Below are positions 1 to 6,583 of a stretch of 44,088 nt of DNA, one piece after another. The stretch spans positions 1 through 44,088 of the forward strand of contig NZ_QLMA01000014.1 in assembly GCF_003259435.1 (NCBI RefSeq). Reading direction: 5' to 3'. The stretch is from Chitinophaga dinghuensis (GTDB taxonomy: Bacteria > Bacteroidota > Bacteroidia > Chitinophagales > Chitinophagaceae). The notes below the pieces were generated by a model, which saw only the letters and a list, made by a program, of their open reading frames with translations, searched no databases and had not been told where the DNA came from. Position 1 is the first letter of the stretch. Each line of letters opens with the position of its first letter. The translations under genes and the position numbers were made by a program.

Positions 1-138
1 ATAGTAATCCCACCATTTTAATAGTAATGGAGGGCTTATGTCCAGGTCATCCGATGTGGACATAATGCTCTGACCCTTTTCCACTAGTCTGATTGCTTTT
101 ACCTTAAAGGCAAAACTGTGTTTCTTTCTTGCACTCAT
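1..138 (-). CDS. IS3-family transposase OrfA, N-terminal part (truncated by window edge)
   Basis: Reading from 138 leftward gives 46 codons without a stop, starting MSARKKHSFAFKVKAIRLVE and ending in SPPLLLKWWDYY. The layout (basic start, helix-turn-helix with the SPPLLLKWW recognition-helix region) is that of IS3-family OrfA proteins, which bind the element's ends and are joined to OrfB by frameshifting. The rest of orfA and orfB lie left of the window. It is too short to place in a subgroup. Confidence 0.7.
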   Translation of the reverse strand, partial: MSARKKHSFAFKVKAIRLVEKGQSIMSTSDDLDISPPLLLKWWDYY

Positions 139-140
139 AA

Positions 141-178
141 AAATGCCCCCAAAAGTGTCTAAACTTTTGGGGGCATTT
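141..178. repeat. 16-bp perfect hairpin inside the IS end
   Basis: Arms 141-156 and 163-178 are perfect inverted copies separated by a 6-base loop. The outer arm contains the CCCCAAAAGT core of the terminal repeat, so the IS end carries a second, inverted copy of its own core just before the orfA start codon. A transcript entering from outside would fold here and could mask the orfA start. Blocking of outside transcription is known for other insertion sequences; it is inferred here. Confidence 0.7.
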
Positions 179-180
179 CA

Positions 181-282
181 ACAACAGCAGCCTCTTTTAT
201 TGAAACCTTGGAAACAGCATTAGAAAAAACCTTCCCTCCGGATCTTAAAAAGCAGCTCACAGCAATACTTATTCAACTATAG
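181..282 (+). pseudogene. 3' remnant of a gene interrupted by the IS, paralogue of the next gene
   Basis: Directly beside the IS end an open frame runs for 33 codons to TAG at 280-282, reading TTAASFIETLETALEKTF then PPDLKKQLTAILIQL. It has no start codon. The pattern F-I/L-x-x-L-E followed by a charged helix ending in Q-L resembles the C-terminus of the following protein (AVAFLNSLEKVIGKNIAVED then KHILSEQLMEI). The simplest reading is a tandem pair of paralogues, the upstream one cut by the IS. The similarity is short and was judged by eye. Confidence 0.5.
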
Positions 283-317
283 TTTTCCTCATTTTTTACT
301 AAATAACCACTATCCAA

Positions 318-1460
318 ATGATTAACACAGACGAAATGGATGTATACATCCGCACCTTTTTAGCGCGTGATCCTAATGGAACATTTGTACCTGTTTCAGA
401 GTTTCCATCCAATACCCCATTCAATCTTTCGTGGGGTAGCAATGGCACCTACTATCAGGTTTATGAAAAAGCTAATCCTACACCTGTTTATGAAGGTAAG
501 GATAGTACCTTTCTGATGAAGGGTATTGCTTCAGCTACCACCTTTACGCTCGTAGCGTATTTAGGGCAGTTGGTTGCATATAGCTCTCTGACCATTACTG
601 TAAGTAACCCGGTGTTAAGTCCGGAGAGTATGGAAGTATATAATGATGCCAGGGTTAATGGTACACTCAGTGCCAGGCAAACGGTCAGCGATGCTGTACG
701 CACTTCCTTTCTCACAGTGCAAGATCTCAGTACGTTGTCAAGAGTAAATGTAACTGACAGCCTCACGATGCCCGCCACTATTTTCGCTCCTAATAGCAGC
801 ATTACCGGTAATGTTGGTATCAATGGTAAGTTATTTTGCCAGGACTCCTTTAATACAAGTAATGCGGATGCCTATATGTTTGGCCGAGGAAGTCGTGCAA
901 ATATCAATGAAACTTCTCCTGCCGGTATTATCAATATAGCCCCTGCCGATGGCTTTCTGCTGGCTACTGTACCACCTCCGGCTTATATTGGCTCAGGAGC
1001 TACATTTGGTCCTGTATACGATAATGCCAGTATCGGCATTTGGTTTGAAGGAGCCACCTGTTGGTATGTCGCAACCGGCGCCTATGTAAAAACTGCTAAA
1101 GGCAATGGCATGGATGGAGGGCAATGGATGTGTACCCCGATCTGTATCCCCCTTAAAAGAGGTACCCGTTGGATGTATAAGTTAAACAATGATAACCTGA
1201 ATAAGCAGAAAATACCCGGACTCCTTACCTGGGTGCCCATAGGACTTTCTGATACCATCATTAATACTGCCAATGGTGCCAACACTTCCGAAGACTTAAT
1301 GATTCCTGATTTCCCAGAGACTGCCGCTCCATCCAGCAATATGCAACAAAATAAAAAGAATAAAGCTGTTGCATTTTTGAATTCGTTGGAAAAAGTAATA
1401 GGTAAAAATATTGCCGTAGAAGATAAACATATATTGTCAGAACAATTAATGGAGATATAA
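318..1460 (+). CDS. hypothetical protein, Ig-like N-terminus and fibre-like shaft
   Basis: The function is not recognised. The 380-residue protein has no signal peptide. Residues about 10-95 (DPNGTFVPVSEFPSNTPFNL, then a YQVYEK / YEGKDSTF / TTFTLVAY pattern) look like one small beta-sandwich domain. Residues about 100-185 are rich in short T/S/V/N-rich repeats such as ARVNGTLSARQTVSDAVRTS and SSITGNVGINGK, resembling a trimeric fibre shaft. The C-terminal half has a W/Y-rich globular section (ATCWYVATGAYVK, GGQWMCTPICIPLKRGTRWM), and the last 35 residues form a charged helix. Such an order is seen in tail-fibre or adhesin-like proteins, but that is inference. The start at 318 is the first ATG after the preceding remnant, 35 bases downstream of its stop. 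Confidence 0.6.
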   Translation: MINTDEMDVYIRTFLARDPNGTFVPVSEFPSNTPFNLSWGSNGTYYQVYEKANPTPVYEGKDSTFLMKGIASATTFTLVAYLGQLVAYSSLTITVSNPVLSPESMEVYNDARVNGTLSARQTVSDAVRTSFLTVQDLSTLSRVNVTDSLTMPATIFAPNSSITGNVGINGKLFCQDSFNTSNADAYMFGRGSRANINETSPAGIINIAPADGFLLATVPPPAYIGSGATFGPVYDNASIGIWFEGATCWYVATGAYVKTAKGNGMDGGQWMCTPICIPLKRGTRWMYKLNNDNLNKQKIPGLLTWVPIGLSDTIINTANGANTSEDLMIPDFPETAAPSSNMQQNKKNKAVAFLNSLEKVIGKNIAVEDKHILSEQLMEI

Positions 1461-1554
1461 GAGATATATGGGAGGGGAGGTTATACGTATAAACGTTATG
1501 ATTAAAATTGACGACTTGCCCCCAATCTTTCTACTTGATCCCTGATATCCTTTA

Positions 1555-1650
1555 CAGTAAAGGATTTGGAAATACTTGAAAAAAGGAAAGGTCGGAGATA
1601 TCTCCGACCTTTCCACTTTCGTGCCCGGAACTGGAAGATAAACGAACCAG
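1555..1650 (-). repeat. diverged copy of tRNA-Leu 3' end plus terminator hairpin (copy 1)
   Basis: A perfect 30-base palindrome (1585-1614, core GGTCGGAGATATCTCCGACC) is followed 6 bases later by GTGCCCGGAACTGG and then GAACCAG, matching the 3' end of the tRNA-Leu at 5796-5879. The same arrangement, with the same flanking CAGTAAAGGATTTGGAA, recurs at 2489-2579. It is either an attachment-site scar from integration at the tRNA or the relic of a duplicated tRNA gene. No intact tRNA can be folded here. The remainder of the gap from 1461 to 1887 shows no convincing gene. Confidence 0.6.
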
Positions 1651-1837
1651 TTCCTAGTGGTAGTAAAAAGTTTATACAGCCTACAGGTTTTAAATTTAGG
1701 GATTGCAAGAAATTTCGGGACATGTTTTGCAGGGGCAACCTTAGAGAAAAACTTAGATTACATGAAGGCAATTCAGCTTAAATAAGGTTTTTCAGAGGGG
1801 TCAAATTTTAGAGAAATAAAGTAATAGAAGTTTTGAT

Positions 1838-1875
1838 ATTTTGCCAGCATCCTTATTGTAAGATACTGGCAAAAT
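1838..1875 (-). terminator. possible terminator hairpin after the small orphan gene
   Basis: Arms 1838-1847 and 1866-1875 (ATTTTGCCAG / CTGGCAAAAT) pair perfectly, and the pairing continues imperfectly inward. It sits 12 bases past the stop of the minus-strand gene at 1888. There is no clear T-run on the minus strand, so termination is uncertain. Confidence 0.35.
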
Positions 1876-1887
1876 GCCAGAAAGTAA

Positions 1888-2130
1888 TTATTCACCTGCA
1901 GCTGCTGGTGAGAGGCTTACCTCATTATCCTCATTAAGACCTTTAATCTTAGCCAAGATATGTTTAGGTGATTTTTCACCAAATCTGACAATTACCTCAA
2001 GTGGTATTTCTACTATATTATTACCATCATCCACAACTACAAAAAGTTCCCATTCTGTCTGCTGTAACTCTTCATAACTAATACCTAAAGAGTTAGCCAG
2101 TTTTTGGTCTTGTTCTTTTGTTCTTGCCAT
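1888..2130 (-). CDS. small acidic hypothetical protein (80 aa)
   Basis: The function is not recognised. The protein starts MARTKEQDQKLANSLGISYE, a helical segment that looks like a short DNA- or protein-binding helix pair. It continues with a beta-rich stretch (ELFVVVDDGNNIVEIPLEVI) and ends in a flexible SLSPAAAGE tail. There is no signal peptide or membrane helix. It stands alone between the two tRNA-derived repeats, so it is the only likely cargo of that interval. The composition is normal for a real protein and the start is the only good ATG. Confidence 0.55.
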   Translation of the reverse strand: MARTKEQDQKLANSLGISYEELQQTEWELFVVVDDGNNIVEIPLEVIVRFGEKSPKHILAKIKGLNEDNEVSLSPAAAGE

Positions 2131-2760
2131 AATAAGTGGTTTTTAGGGGTGTTTTAAAGATTACTAATTTAAGGAATTATTTGTGGTAAAAAGAATTTTT
2201 TGGTAGGATTGCTAATTAAAAAATGTAGAACAAAATTTGACAATCAGAATTGGCAGATGTGGTTTTGCTTGTACGGGAAGAATCAAATATTTTTAAATAA
2301 TCTTGTTGTGGAATGTGGCAGCATGGGGAGGCTCCATACATCTCACTGCTGTGTAAGCCGGCCTTCAGGTGAATCTGGGAGCAAGCACCTTTTTCAGAAA
2401 TATGAAAATGCAGCCGCGGTCTGTCTTTTTGATAAAAACGATTATCGAACCATTGAGGTTAACCATTAACTAGAGCTGATCACCTTACCAGTAAAGGATT
2501 TGGAAGTACTTAAAAAGTAAAAGGTCGGAATTGATTCCGACCTTTTACTTTCGTGCCCAGAACTGGAATCTCAACCAGCTGGTTATCTCCGGAATTGGTT
2601 TTTCCTGTCAGTTTGCTGACCAGGATAGGGCAACCTGCAAATACAGTCAAAGGAATGGATGTCAGTAAACTTCCTTGCAGGCTATTCAGATGCAGGGTTG
2701 TCATTATCTCGCCCAATATCGGGCTAACCGATGTTATGGGCGAACGAAGATTATTACGTA
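2131..2760. other. intergenic stretch with no convincing gene, contains repeat copy 2
   Basis: Open frames here are short, without recognisable domains, and partly read through the tRNA-derived repeat at 2489-2579. Apart from that repeat I see no promoter, RNA gene or terminator that I can support. It may hold decayed element DNA. Confidence 0.5.
2489..2579 (-). repeat. diverged copy of tRNA-Leu 3' end plus terminator hairpin (copy 2)
   Basis: The hairpin at 2518-2547 (arms AAAAGGTCGGAAT / ATTCCGACCTTTT, 2-base loop) is followed 5 bases later by GTGCCCAGAACTGGAAT and CAACCAG. This matches the tRNA-Leu 3' end (GTGCCCAGAACTGGATTCG) at 13-15 of the first 16 positions. The upstream flank CAGTAAAGGATTTGGAA is shared with copy 1 at 1555. 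The interval from here to the tRNA holds the AraC / flavodoxin-RidA / DapB-like islet. Confidence 0.65.
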
Positions 2761-3561
2761 TTAAAATTCCATTACGGTATCTAATCCTCTTTTCAATCCT
2801 TTGAACGTACCTACTTTTTCGATGGCGAGTAAAGCACCTTTTACATAAGGTTCAGCACTCGTACCTGCATCGTGCCTTATTGTAAGCTTTTCGTCCGGCA
2901 GGCCGAAAATTGTTTCAACAGAAATTACGTGACCAGGAAGTCTTAATGAATGTACCTGCACACCGTTGATGCTAGCACCTCTTGTTGCTTTGTTCCCAAC
3001 GGTATTATCAATTGGTACTTTTATTTCGGGTTTCTGCACCTGCGATAAACGGTAGGCTAGTTCCGCGACCGTTCCGCTTGGTGCATCTATTTTGCTATCG
3101 CTTGCAAAATCTATGATTTCGTAATGAGGAATGTACTTTGCAGCGATTTCGGCAAACTTTTGTAGCAGCACTACTGTAATGGCAAAATTTCCCGCTGCCA
3201 GTACCGATGTATCGTTATCGTTAGCCGCCTGGTTAATTTCGGTATAATCTTCGTCCGTCAGGCCGGAGGTTCCTACAACAACCCGTTTCCCTTTTTTCAG
3301 AACCGAGAGAATATTGGTCTTGGCAATATCGGGTTTGGTGAATTCGACCAGCACATCAAAATCCACTTGCTCCAGTGCTTCTTCGATGGTTTCAAACACT
3401 GGGATTTCCTTACTTTCCAGATGGAGGATTTCGGCTAGGTTTCCACCCTTTTGAGAGCGAGATAACCCGCCAACCAATTCCATTCCCGCTTGGTGGTAAA
3501 CACCTTTGCTCAATTCTGAACCTGCCCAACCGGTAGCCCCGGCTATAAATACTTTTATCAT
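2761..3561 (-). CDS. DapB-like reductase lacking the active-site histidine pair
   Basis: The 266-residue protein has the dihydrodipicolinate reductase fold. The N-terminal NAD(P)-binding loop is GATGWAG (residues 8-14), followed by VVVGTSG (about 94-100), and the substrate loop KIDAPSGT (157-164) is present. The C-terminus has the typical VHSLRLPGHV and LTIRHDAGTS segments. In E. coli DapB the motif reads HHRHKVDAPSGT with a catalytic His and Lys. Here it reads ASDSKIDAPSGT, so the lysine (K157) is kept but both histidines are replaced. This argues for a paralogue acting on another substrate, perhaps an imine or cyclic imine, rather than lysine biosynthesis. It lies 23 bases downstream of the flavodoxin-RidA gene and is probably co-transcribed with it. 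It has no signal peptide. Confidence 0.8.
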   Translation of the reverse strand: MIKVFIAGATGWAGSELSKGVYHQAGMELVGGLSRSQKGGNLAEILHLESKEIPVFETIEEALEQVDFDVLVEFTKPDIAKTNILSVLKKGKRVVVGTSGLTDEDYTEINQAANDNDTSVLAAGNFAITVVLLQKFAEIAAKYIPHYEIIDFASDSKIDAPSGTVAELAYRLSQVQKPEIKVPIDNTVGNKATRGASINGVQVHSLRLPGHVISVETIFGLPDEKLTIRHDAGTSAEPYVKGALLAIEKVGTFKGLKRGLDTVMEF

Positions 3562-3584
3562 TGGTTCTAAATTTTATTTGTTCA

Positions 3585-4736
3585 TTATTCTACTTCAAAA
3601 ATTGCCTGAATGGAAACCGACGAACCCACAGGTAATGAATTAGCTCCGCTCGTATTCCGAGTATGTTTGCCTTTTTCTCCGAATACTTCTACCGTAAGGT
3701 CAGAGGCGGTATTCATCAGATCTGCGTGTTTGGTAAAGGTGTCTGTCGTATTGAATGTACCCACAAGCTGCACACATTGTTTTACCCGGTTCAGATCTCC
3801 GCCTACGGCTTCTTTCAAGATAGACAGCACGTTCAGCATTGTTAGCCGTGTGGATTCCTTTACCTGCTCTTCGTTTACATCAACACCCAATTTGCCAGGA
3901 TTTACAATCTTACCGTCTTTCAACGCCACCTGGTTTATGTACACCAAATTGCCCGAACGCTTATACAACTGATAATTGCCTACTGGCTTTGGCAAGGATG
4001 GTAATATGATGTTCTTTTGCTTTAATACCTCGTTAATATCTGCCGCTTTTTCATTGATGGATACGTTATGCAGTGCGCTTGCTGATTGACTGCCCTTTAA
4101 TGCCAATGAAACCTTTGCAAAATTCTTGCCTTGCAATGCTACAAGATAACGTTCGCTTTGGCTTGGTCTTTCTACTGTTTTTAGTGAAGTGAGGCTTGTG
4201 GTTCCCAATACTGTATTGCCTTGCGGAATCGTTTTGTCGATATTTTCATATCCCCGAATACCATTGGAAACGATAACCATACCGTGTACAGCAAGACTGT
4301 TCCAGAACGATTGCATCGCCAGTTCTCTTCCGGCTCCGCTTCCTGACGACATAAAAACAGTTGCAGGTTTCCCCTCTAAAGCGTGGTTTGACCACAAATC
4401 AACCGTCTTTGCAAGAAACTCGCTCATTCCTGTACTGATGTTTCCAAAATATACAGGTGAGCCAAAGGCAATGCCATCATAGGTTGCAAGTTCATTTATA
4501 GAAGCAACAGGAATATCTTTTAATTTGGGATTTTGCGAGGCTTTGACTTGTTTGATAATGGCCTTTGCATTGCCCTCGCTTTCTATGCCTCTTGCCAGTT
4601 CCTCTGCCATTTCGTAAGTGCCACCGTTATCCGAATGGATAAGAACCAAAATGCTTGCTTTATTTTCCTGTGCCATAGCTATATTAATCATTAATATTGA
4701 TAGCACGCCTATCAAAAGGAAACGTAATTTTTTCAT
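3585..4736 (-). CDS. exported flavodoxin (WrbA-like) fused to a RidA-like domain
   Basis: The start at 4736 is preferred over the upstream ATG at 4754 because it gives a clean signal peptide (MKKLRFLLIGVLSILM, then AMAQ). The mature protein has two domains. The first (about residues 27-190) is WrbA-type flavodoxin: FMN-loop-like HSDNGGTYEMAEELARG, then GSPVYFGNISTGM and SSGSGAGRE. WrbA proteins reduce quinones with NAD(P)H. The second (about 245-383) is of the YjgF/YER057c/UK114 type, with LPKPVGNYQLYKRSGNLVYI, GGDLNRVKQCVQL and SVSIQAIFEVE. Typical members remove reactive enamines or imines, but the usual catalytic arginine near the end is not evident here. I know of no characterised protein with this pairing. 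It diverges from an AraC regulator and precedes the DapB-like gene. Confidence 0.8.
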   Translation of the reverse strand: MKKLRFLLIGVLSILMINIAMAQENKASILVLIHSDNGGTYEMAEELARGIESEGNAKAIIKQVKASQNPKLKDIPVASINELATYDGIAFGSPVYFGNISTGMSEFLAKTVDLWSNHALEGKPATVFMSSGSGAGRELAMQSFWNSLAVHGMVIVSNGIRGYENIDKTIPQGNTVLGTTSLTSLKTVERPSQSERYLVALQGKNFAKVSLALKGSQSASALHNVSINEKAADINEVLKQKNIILPSLPKPVGNYQLYKRSGNLVYINQVALKDGKIVNPGKLGVDVNEEQVKESTRLTMLNVLSILKEAVGGDLNRVKQCVQLVGTFNTTDTFTKHADLMNTASDLTVEVFGEKGKHTRNTSGANSLPVGSSVSIQAIFEVE

Positions 4737-4755
4737 ATCTAACTGTATCTGCATG

Positions 4756-4763
4756 CAAAATTA
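4756..4763 (-). promoter_or_regulatory. -7 box for the flavodoxin-RidA operon
   Basis: The minus strand reads TAATTTTG, an exact match to the Bacteroidota TAnnTTTG -7 consensus, 20 bases before the start codon at 4736. No clear -33 element is seen, as expected for an activator-dependent promoter. Confidence 0.5.
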
Positions 4764-4779
4764 CTTATGACGTTTTTAT

Positions 4780-4787
4780 TAACTTTG
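4780..4787 (+). promoter_or_regulatory. -7 box for the araC-type gene
   Basis: TAACTTTG matches TAnnTTTG exactly and lies 12 bases before the ATG at 4799, implying a very short leader. It is back to back with the opposing -7 box in the 62-base divergent gap, so one bound AraC-type dimer could act on both. Confidence 0.5.
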
Positions 4788-4798
4788 CCAAAAATGAT

Positions 4799-5599
4799 AT
4801 GCAGAACGCCAAGCTGAAGTGTGGACTTACTGAAAAAAACGCCGGCCAATATACAGATGATATACCGAGCGATGCCTATATCTGGTTTGAAGAGAACTGG
4901 CAGCACGACGACTATGAACACAGCCACCAACGTTGCCAGTTAACTTATGTGGAAACAGGCTATCAATATTTTCACATTGATAAAAACATCTATCTCGTGC
5001 CTCAAAATCACGTTATTTGGATACCTTCAGACGTAAGACACCGGGCAACATCAGCCGCTAAAACTGTTAACCTAAGAGTGGTACTGTTTAAGACCGTTCC
5101 TGCCCAGGGGTTTTATCAGAATATACACGTTTTTTCTGCTCCTGCTGTATTAAAGGAAATGTTATTGTATGCTTCCAAGTGGAATAAGCTGCTTACAGAA
5201 GACGAAGAAAAGTCTGTTTTTCTGAACGCTATGCTCAGCAGCCTGCCATACTTCTGCGATGAAAGCGGTTCTTTGCAAATCCCTGTTCCCACCGATATTC
5301 GGTTGATACCCGTTTGTAATCATATCAATAAGAATTACCAGTATAATTTTGATACTGAAGAGCTTGCGGATATGGCAAAAATGTCTGTTCGCAGCTTACA
5401 GCGCATTTTTAAGCAGGAAACCAACATAACACTCCAAAAATATATGCAGCTCATCCGAATTTTAAAAAGCATAGAACTTATTGATAAAAAACAATATACC
5501 CTAAGCCAGATTGCGCATATGGTGGGCTACAAAAGCCTTTCTGCTTTCACATCATCGTATTATGCACTAATGCAAACAAAGCCCAAATCCAAAAAGTGA
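4799..5599 (+). CDS. AraC-family transcriptional regulator
   Basis: The 266-residue protein begins at the ATG at 4799. The longer frame from 4697 would overlap the divergent gene and lacks domain similarity upstream. Residues 1-130 are cupin-like (SDAYIWFEENWQHDDYEHSH, LVPQNHVIWIPSDVRH), the usual ligand-sensing part. The C-terminal 100 residues contain the two helix-turn-helix units: FDTEELADMAKMSVRSLQRI with FKQETNITLQKYMQLIRI, then YTLSQIAHMVGYKSLSAFT. The extreme C-terminus (KPKSKK) is slightly short. Its divergent position suggests it controls the flavodoxin-RidA and DapB-like genes in answer to a small aromatic or quinone-like compound; the ligand is a guess. Confidence 0.85.
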   Translation: MQNAKLKCGLTEKNAGQYTDDIPSDAYIWFEENWQHDDYEHSHQRCQLTYVETGYQYFHIDKNIYLVPQNHVIWIPSDVRHRATSAAKTVNLRVVLFKTVPAQGFYQNIHVFSAPAVLKEMLLYASKWNKLLTEDEEKSVFLNAMLSSLPYFCDESGSLQIPVPTDIRLIPVCNHINKNYQYNFDTEELADMAKMSVRSLQRIFKQETNITLQKYMQLIRILKSIELIDKKQYTLSQIAHMVGYKSLSAFTSSYYALMQTKPKSKK

Positions 5600-5758
5600 T
5601 GATGTCCCACTCCCGATAATCAGAAATCCTCTTTCAACCCGTCTTTGAGTTTTCGGTGCTGAATGCACAGGTCGGCATACATTATTTAGCATTATAGAAC
5701 CAACAGCAGTGGGAGAAAGCGGAGAAATGTAGATAGGAACGGAATTGAGATAAAAAAG

Positions 5759-5791
5759 AAAAGGTTGTAAGTTCAATACTTACAACCTTTT
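5759..5791 (-). terminator. terminator of tRNA-Leu
   Basis: The 14-bp perfect stem (5759-5772 with 5778-5791, 5-base loop) is followed on the minus strand by a run containing TTCTTTTTT. It begins 4 bases past the tRNA 3' end. The same hairpin-plus-tRNA-end layout occurs in diverged form at 1585 and 2518. Confidence 0.8.
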
Positions 5792-5795
5792 CTAG

Positions 5796-5879
5796 TGCCC
5801 AGAACTGGATTCGAACCAGCACACCCTTGCGAGCGCTGCGACCTGAACACAGTGCGTCTACCAATTTCGCCATCTGGGC
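5796..5879 (-). tRNA. tRNA-Leu (anticodon CAG)
   Basis: The minus strand folds as a class II tRNA. The acceptor GCCCAGA pairs with TCTGGGC. The D-arm region is GCGAAATTGGTAGACGC. The anticodon stem CTGTG/CGCAG surrounds the loop TTCAGGT, giving anticodon CAG. There is a long variable arm and a T-arm GCTGGTTCGAATCCAGT, with discriminator A at 5796. The CCA tail is not encoded. A long variable arm with GGTAGACGC in the D-arm is typical of leucine tRNAs. Confidence 0.95.
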
Positions 5880-5904
5880 AACTGATTTTTGTGTTTCAGG
5901 GCTG

Positions 5905-5935
5905 CAAAGATAGGAATACATTTTATTCTACCAAA
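5905..5935 (-). promoter_or_regulatory. promoter of tRNA-Leu
   Basis: The minus strand shows TTTG (5932-5935), a 19-base spacer, and TATCTTTG (5905-5912), an exact match to the TAnnTTTG -7 box. The tRNA starts 25 bases further on. Confidence 0.65.
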
Positions 5936-5966
5936 TATTTTTTAAAAAAGACCACAATGAGTTTAA

Positions 5967-5998
5967 TTTGCTTACTTACTAGTAAGTAAGTATTTTTG
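5967..5998 (+). promoter_or_regulatory. tetR-fabF promoter with palindromic operator filling the spacer
   Basis: TTTG (5967-5970) and TATTTTTG (5991-5998, exact TAnnTTTG) are separated by exactly 20 bases. Those 20 bases are the perfect palindrome CTTACTTACTAGTAAGTAAG (5971-5990). A TetR-type dimer bound there would cover the whole promoter, so autorepression of the following tetR-fabF operon is the natural reading. Confidence 0.8.
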
Positions 5999-6018
5999 TG
6001 GCGTGAGTATTAAATATT

Positions 6019-6573
6019 ATGTCTGAAACAAAAGAAAAAATGGTCTCCCTCGCAGACCAACTAATTCGTGTACGCGGCTTCAACGCCTTCTCCTATAAGG
6101 ATATCGCAGAACCGTTCGACATGAAAAATGCAGCCGTTCACTACCATTTCCCCGCTAAGGCAGATCTGGGTATCGGCGTAATCCAACACGAAAGAAACAA
6201 ATTCGCCACCAATATCGCCAAATGGAAAAAACTCCCTGAACAAGAACAACTCCAACATCTCATTGAGGTCTTCCGCAAACATTGCCATGCCGGAAACATC
6301 TGCCTGATGGGATCTCTGTCGACCGACTACAATACCCTGGCGCCTGAAATGCAACTGGAAGTACAGGGAATGGCGGAAGACATCCTCCATTGGCTCTCGC
6401 ATACCCTCGAAAATGGACGCAAACACAAACAACTCCATTTCCACGGAGAAGCGATAGACCGCGCGCTAATGATAATGACGAATCTCCAAGCTTCCCTGCT
6501 CATGTCGCGTGTGCTCGGACCCGAAATATTTACCCGGATTAGTCGCCAGCTACTGGATGACTTAATCCCCTAA
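6019..6573 (+). CDS. TetR-family transcriptional regulator
   Basis: The 184-residue protein has an N-terminal TetR helix-turn-helix (residues about 8-54): ADQLIRVRGFNAFSYKDIAE, then the recognition part AAVHYHFPAKADLG. The C-terminal helices form a ligand-binding domain of ordinary length. It is followed after 10 bases by fabF, so the two are co-transcribed. The perfect palindrome in its own promoter (5971-5990) is the likely operator. By analogy with other TetR regulators of fatty-acid genes the ligand could be an acyl-CoA, acyl-ACP or fatty acid; the sequence does not show which. Confidence 0.85.
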   Translation: MSETKEKMVSLADQLIRVRGFNAFSYKDIAEPFDMKNAAVHYHFPAKADLGIGVIQHERNKFATNIAKWKKLPEQEQLQHLIEVFRKHCHAGNICLMGSLSTDYNTLAPEMQLEVQGMAEDILHWLSHTLENGRKHKQLHFHGEAIDRALMIMTNLQASLLMSRVLGPEIFTRISRQLLDDLIP

Positions 6574-6583
6574 AACCATTACT

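Larger units (their letters stand above)
1..180 (-). mobile_element. IS3-family insertion sequence, upstream (orfA) end, continues off the left edge
   Basis: The outer end is placed at 180 because the minus strand starts there with TG followed by TGCCCCCAAAAGTTTAGAC, which resembles IS3-family terminal repeats and the IS end at 43994 (TGCTCCCCAAAAGTT, one base longer). The first orfA codons start 42 bases inside. Immediately outside the end lies the remnant of a disrupted gene (181-282). The target duplication cannot be checked because the far end is outside the window. Confidence 0.7.

Noticed and set aside
2200..2469. 89-codon plus-strand open frame
   Set aside because: Cys/Trp/Lys-rich, no recognisable domain, no promoter and no neighbours to support it.
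4697..4798. Upstream extension of the AraC regulator
   Set aside because: It overlaps the divergent gene's start and both promoters. The ATG at 4799 begins the cupin domain.
5795..5989. Small protein MPRTGFEPAHPCERC-like
   Set aside because: It is a translation of the tRNA-Leu gene; such spurious proteins are common in annotations.
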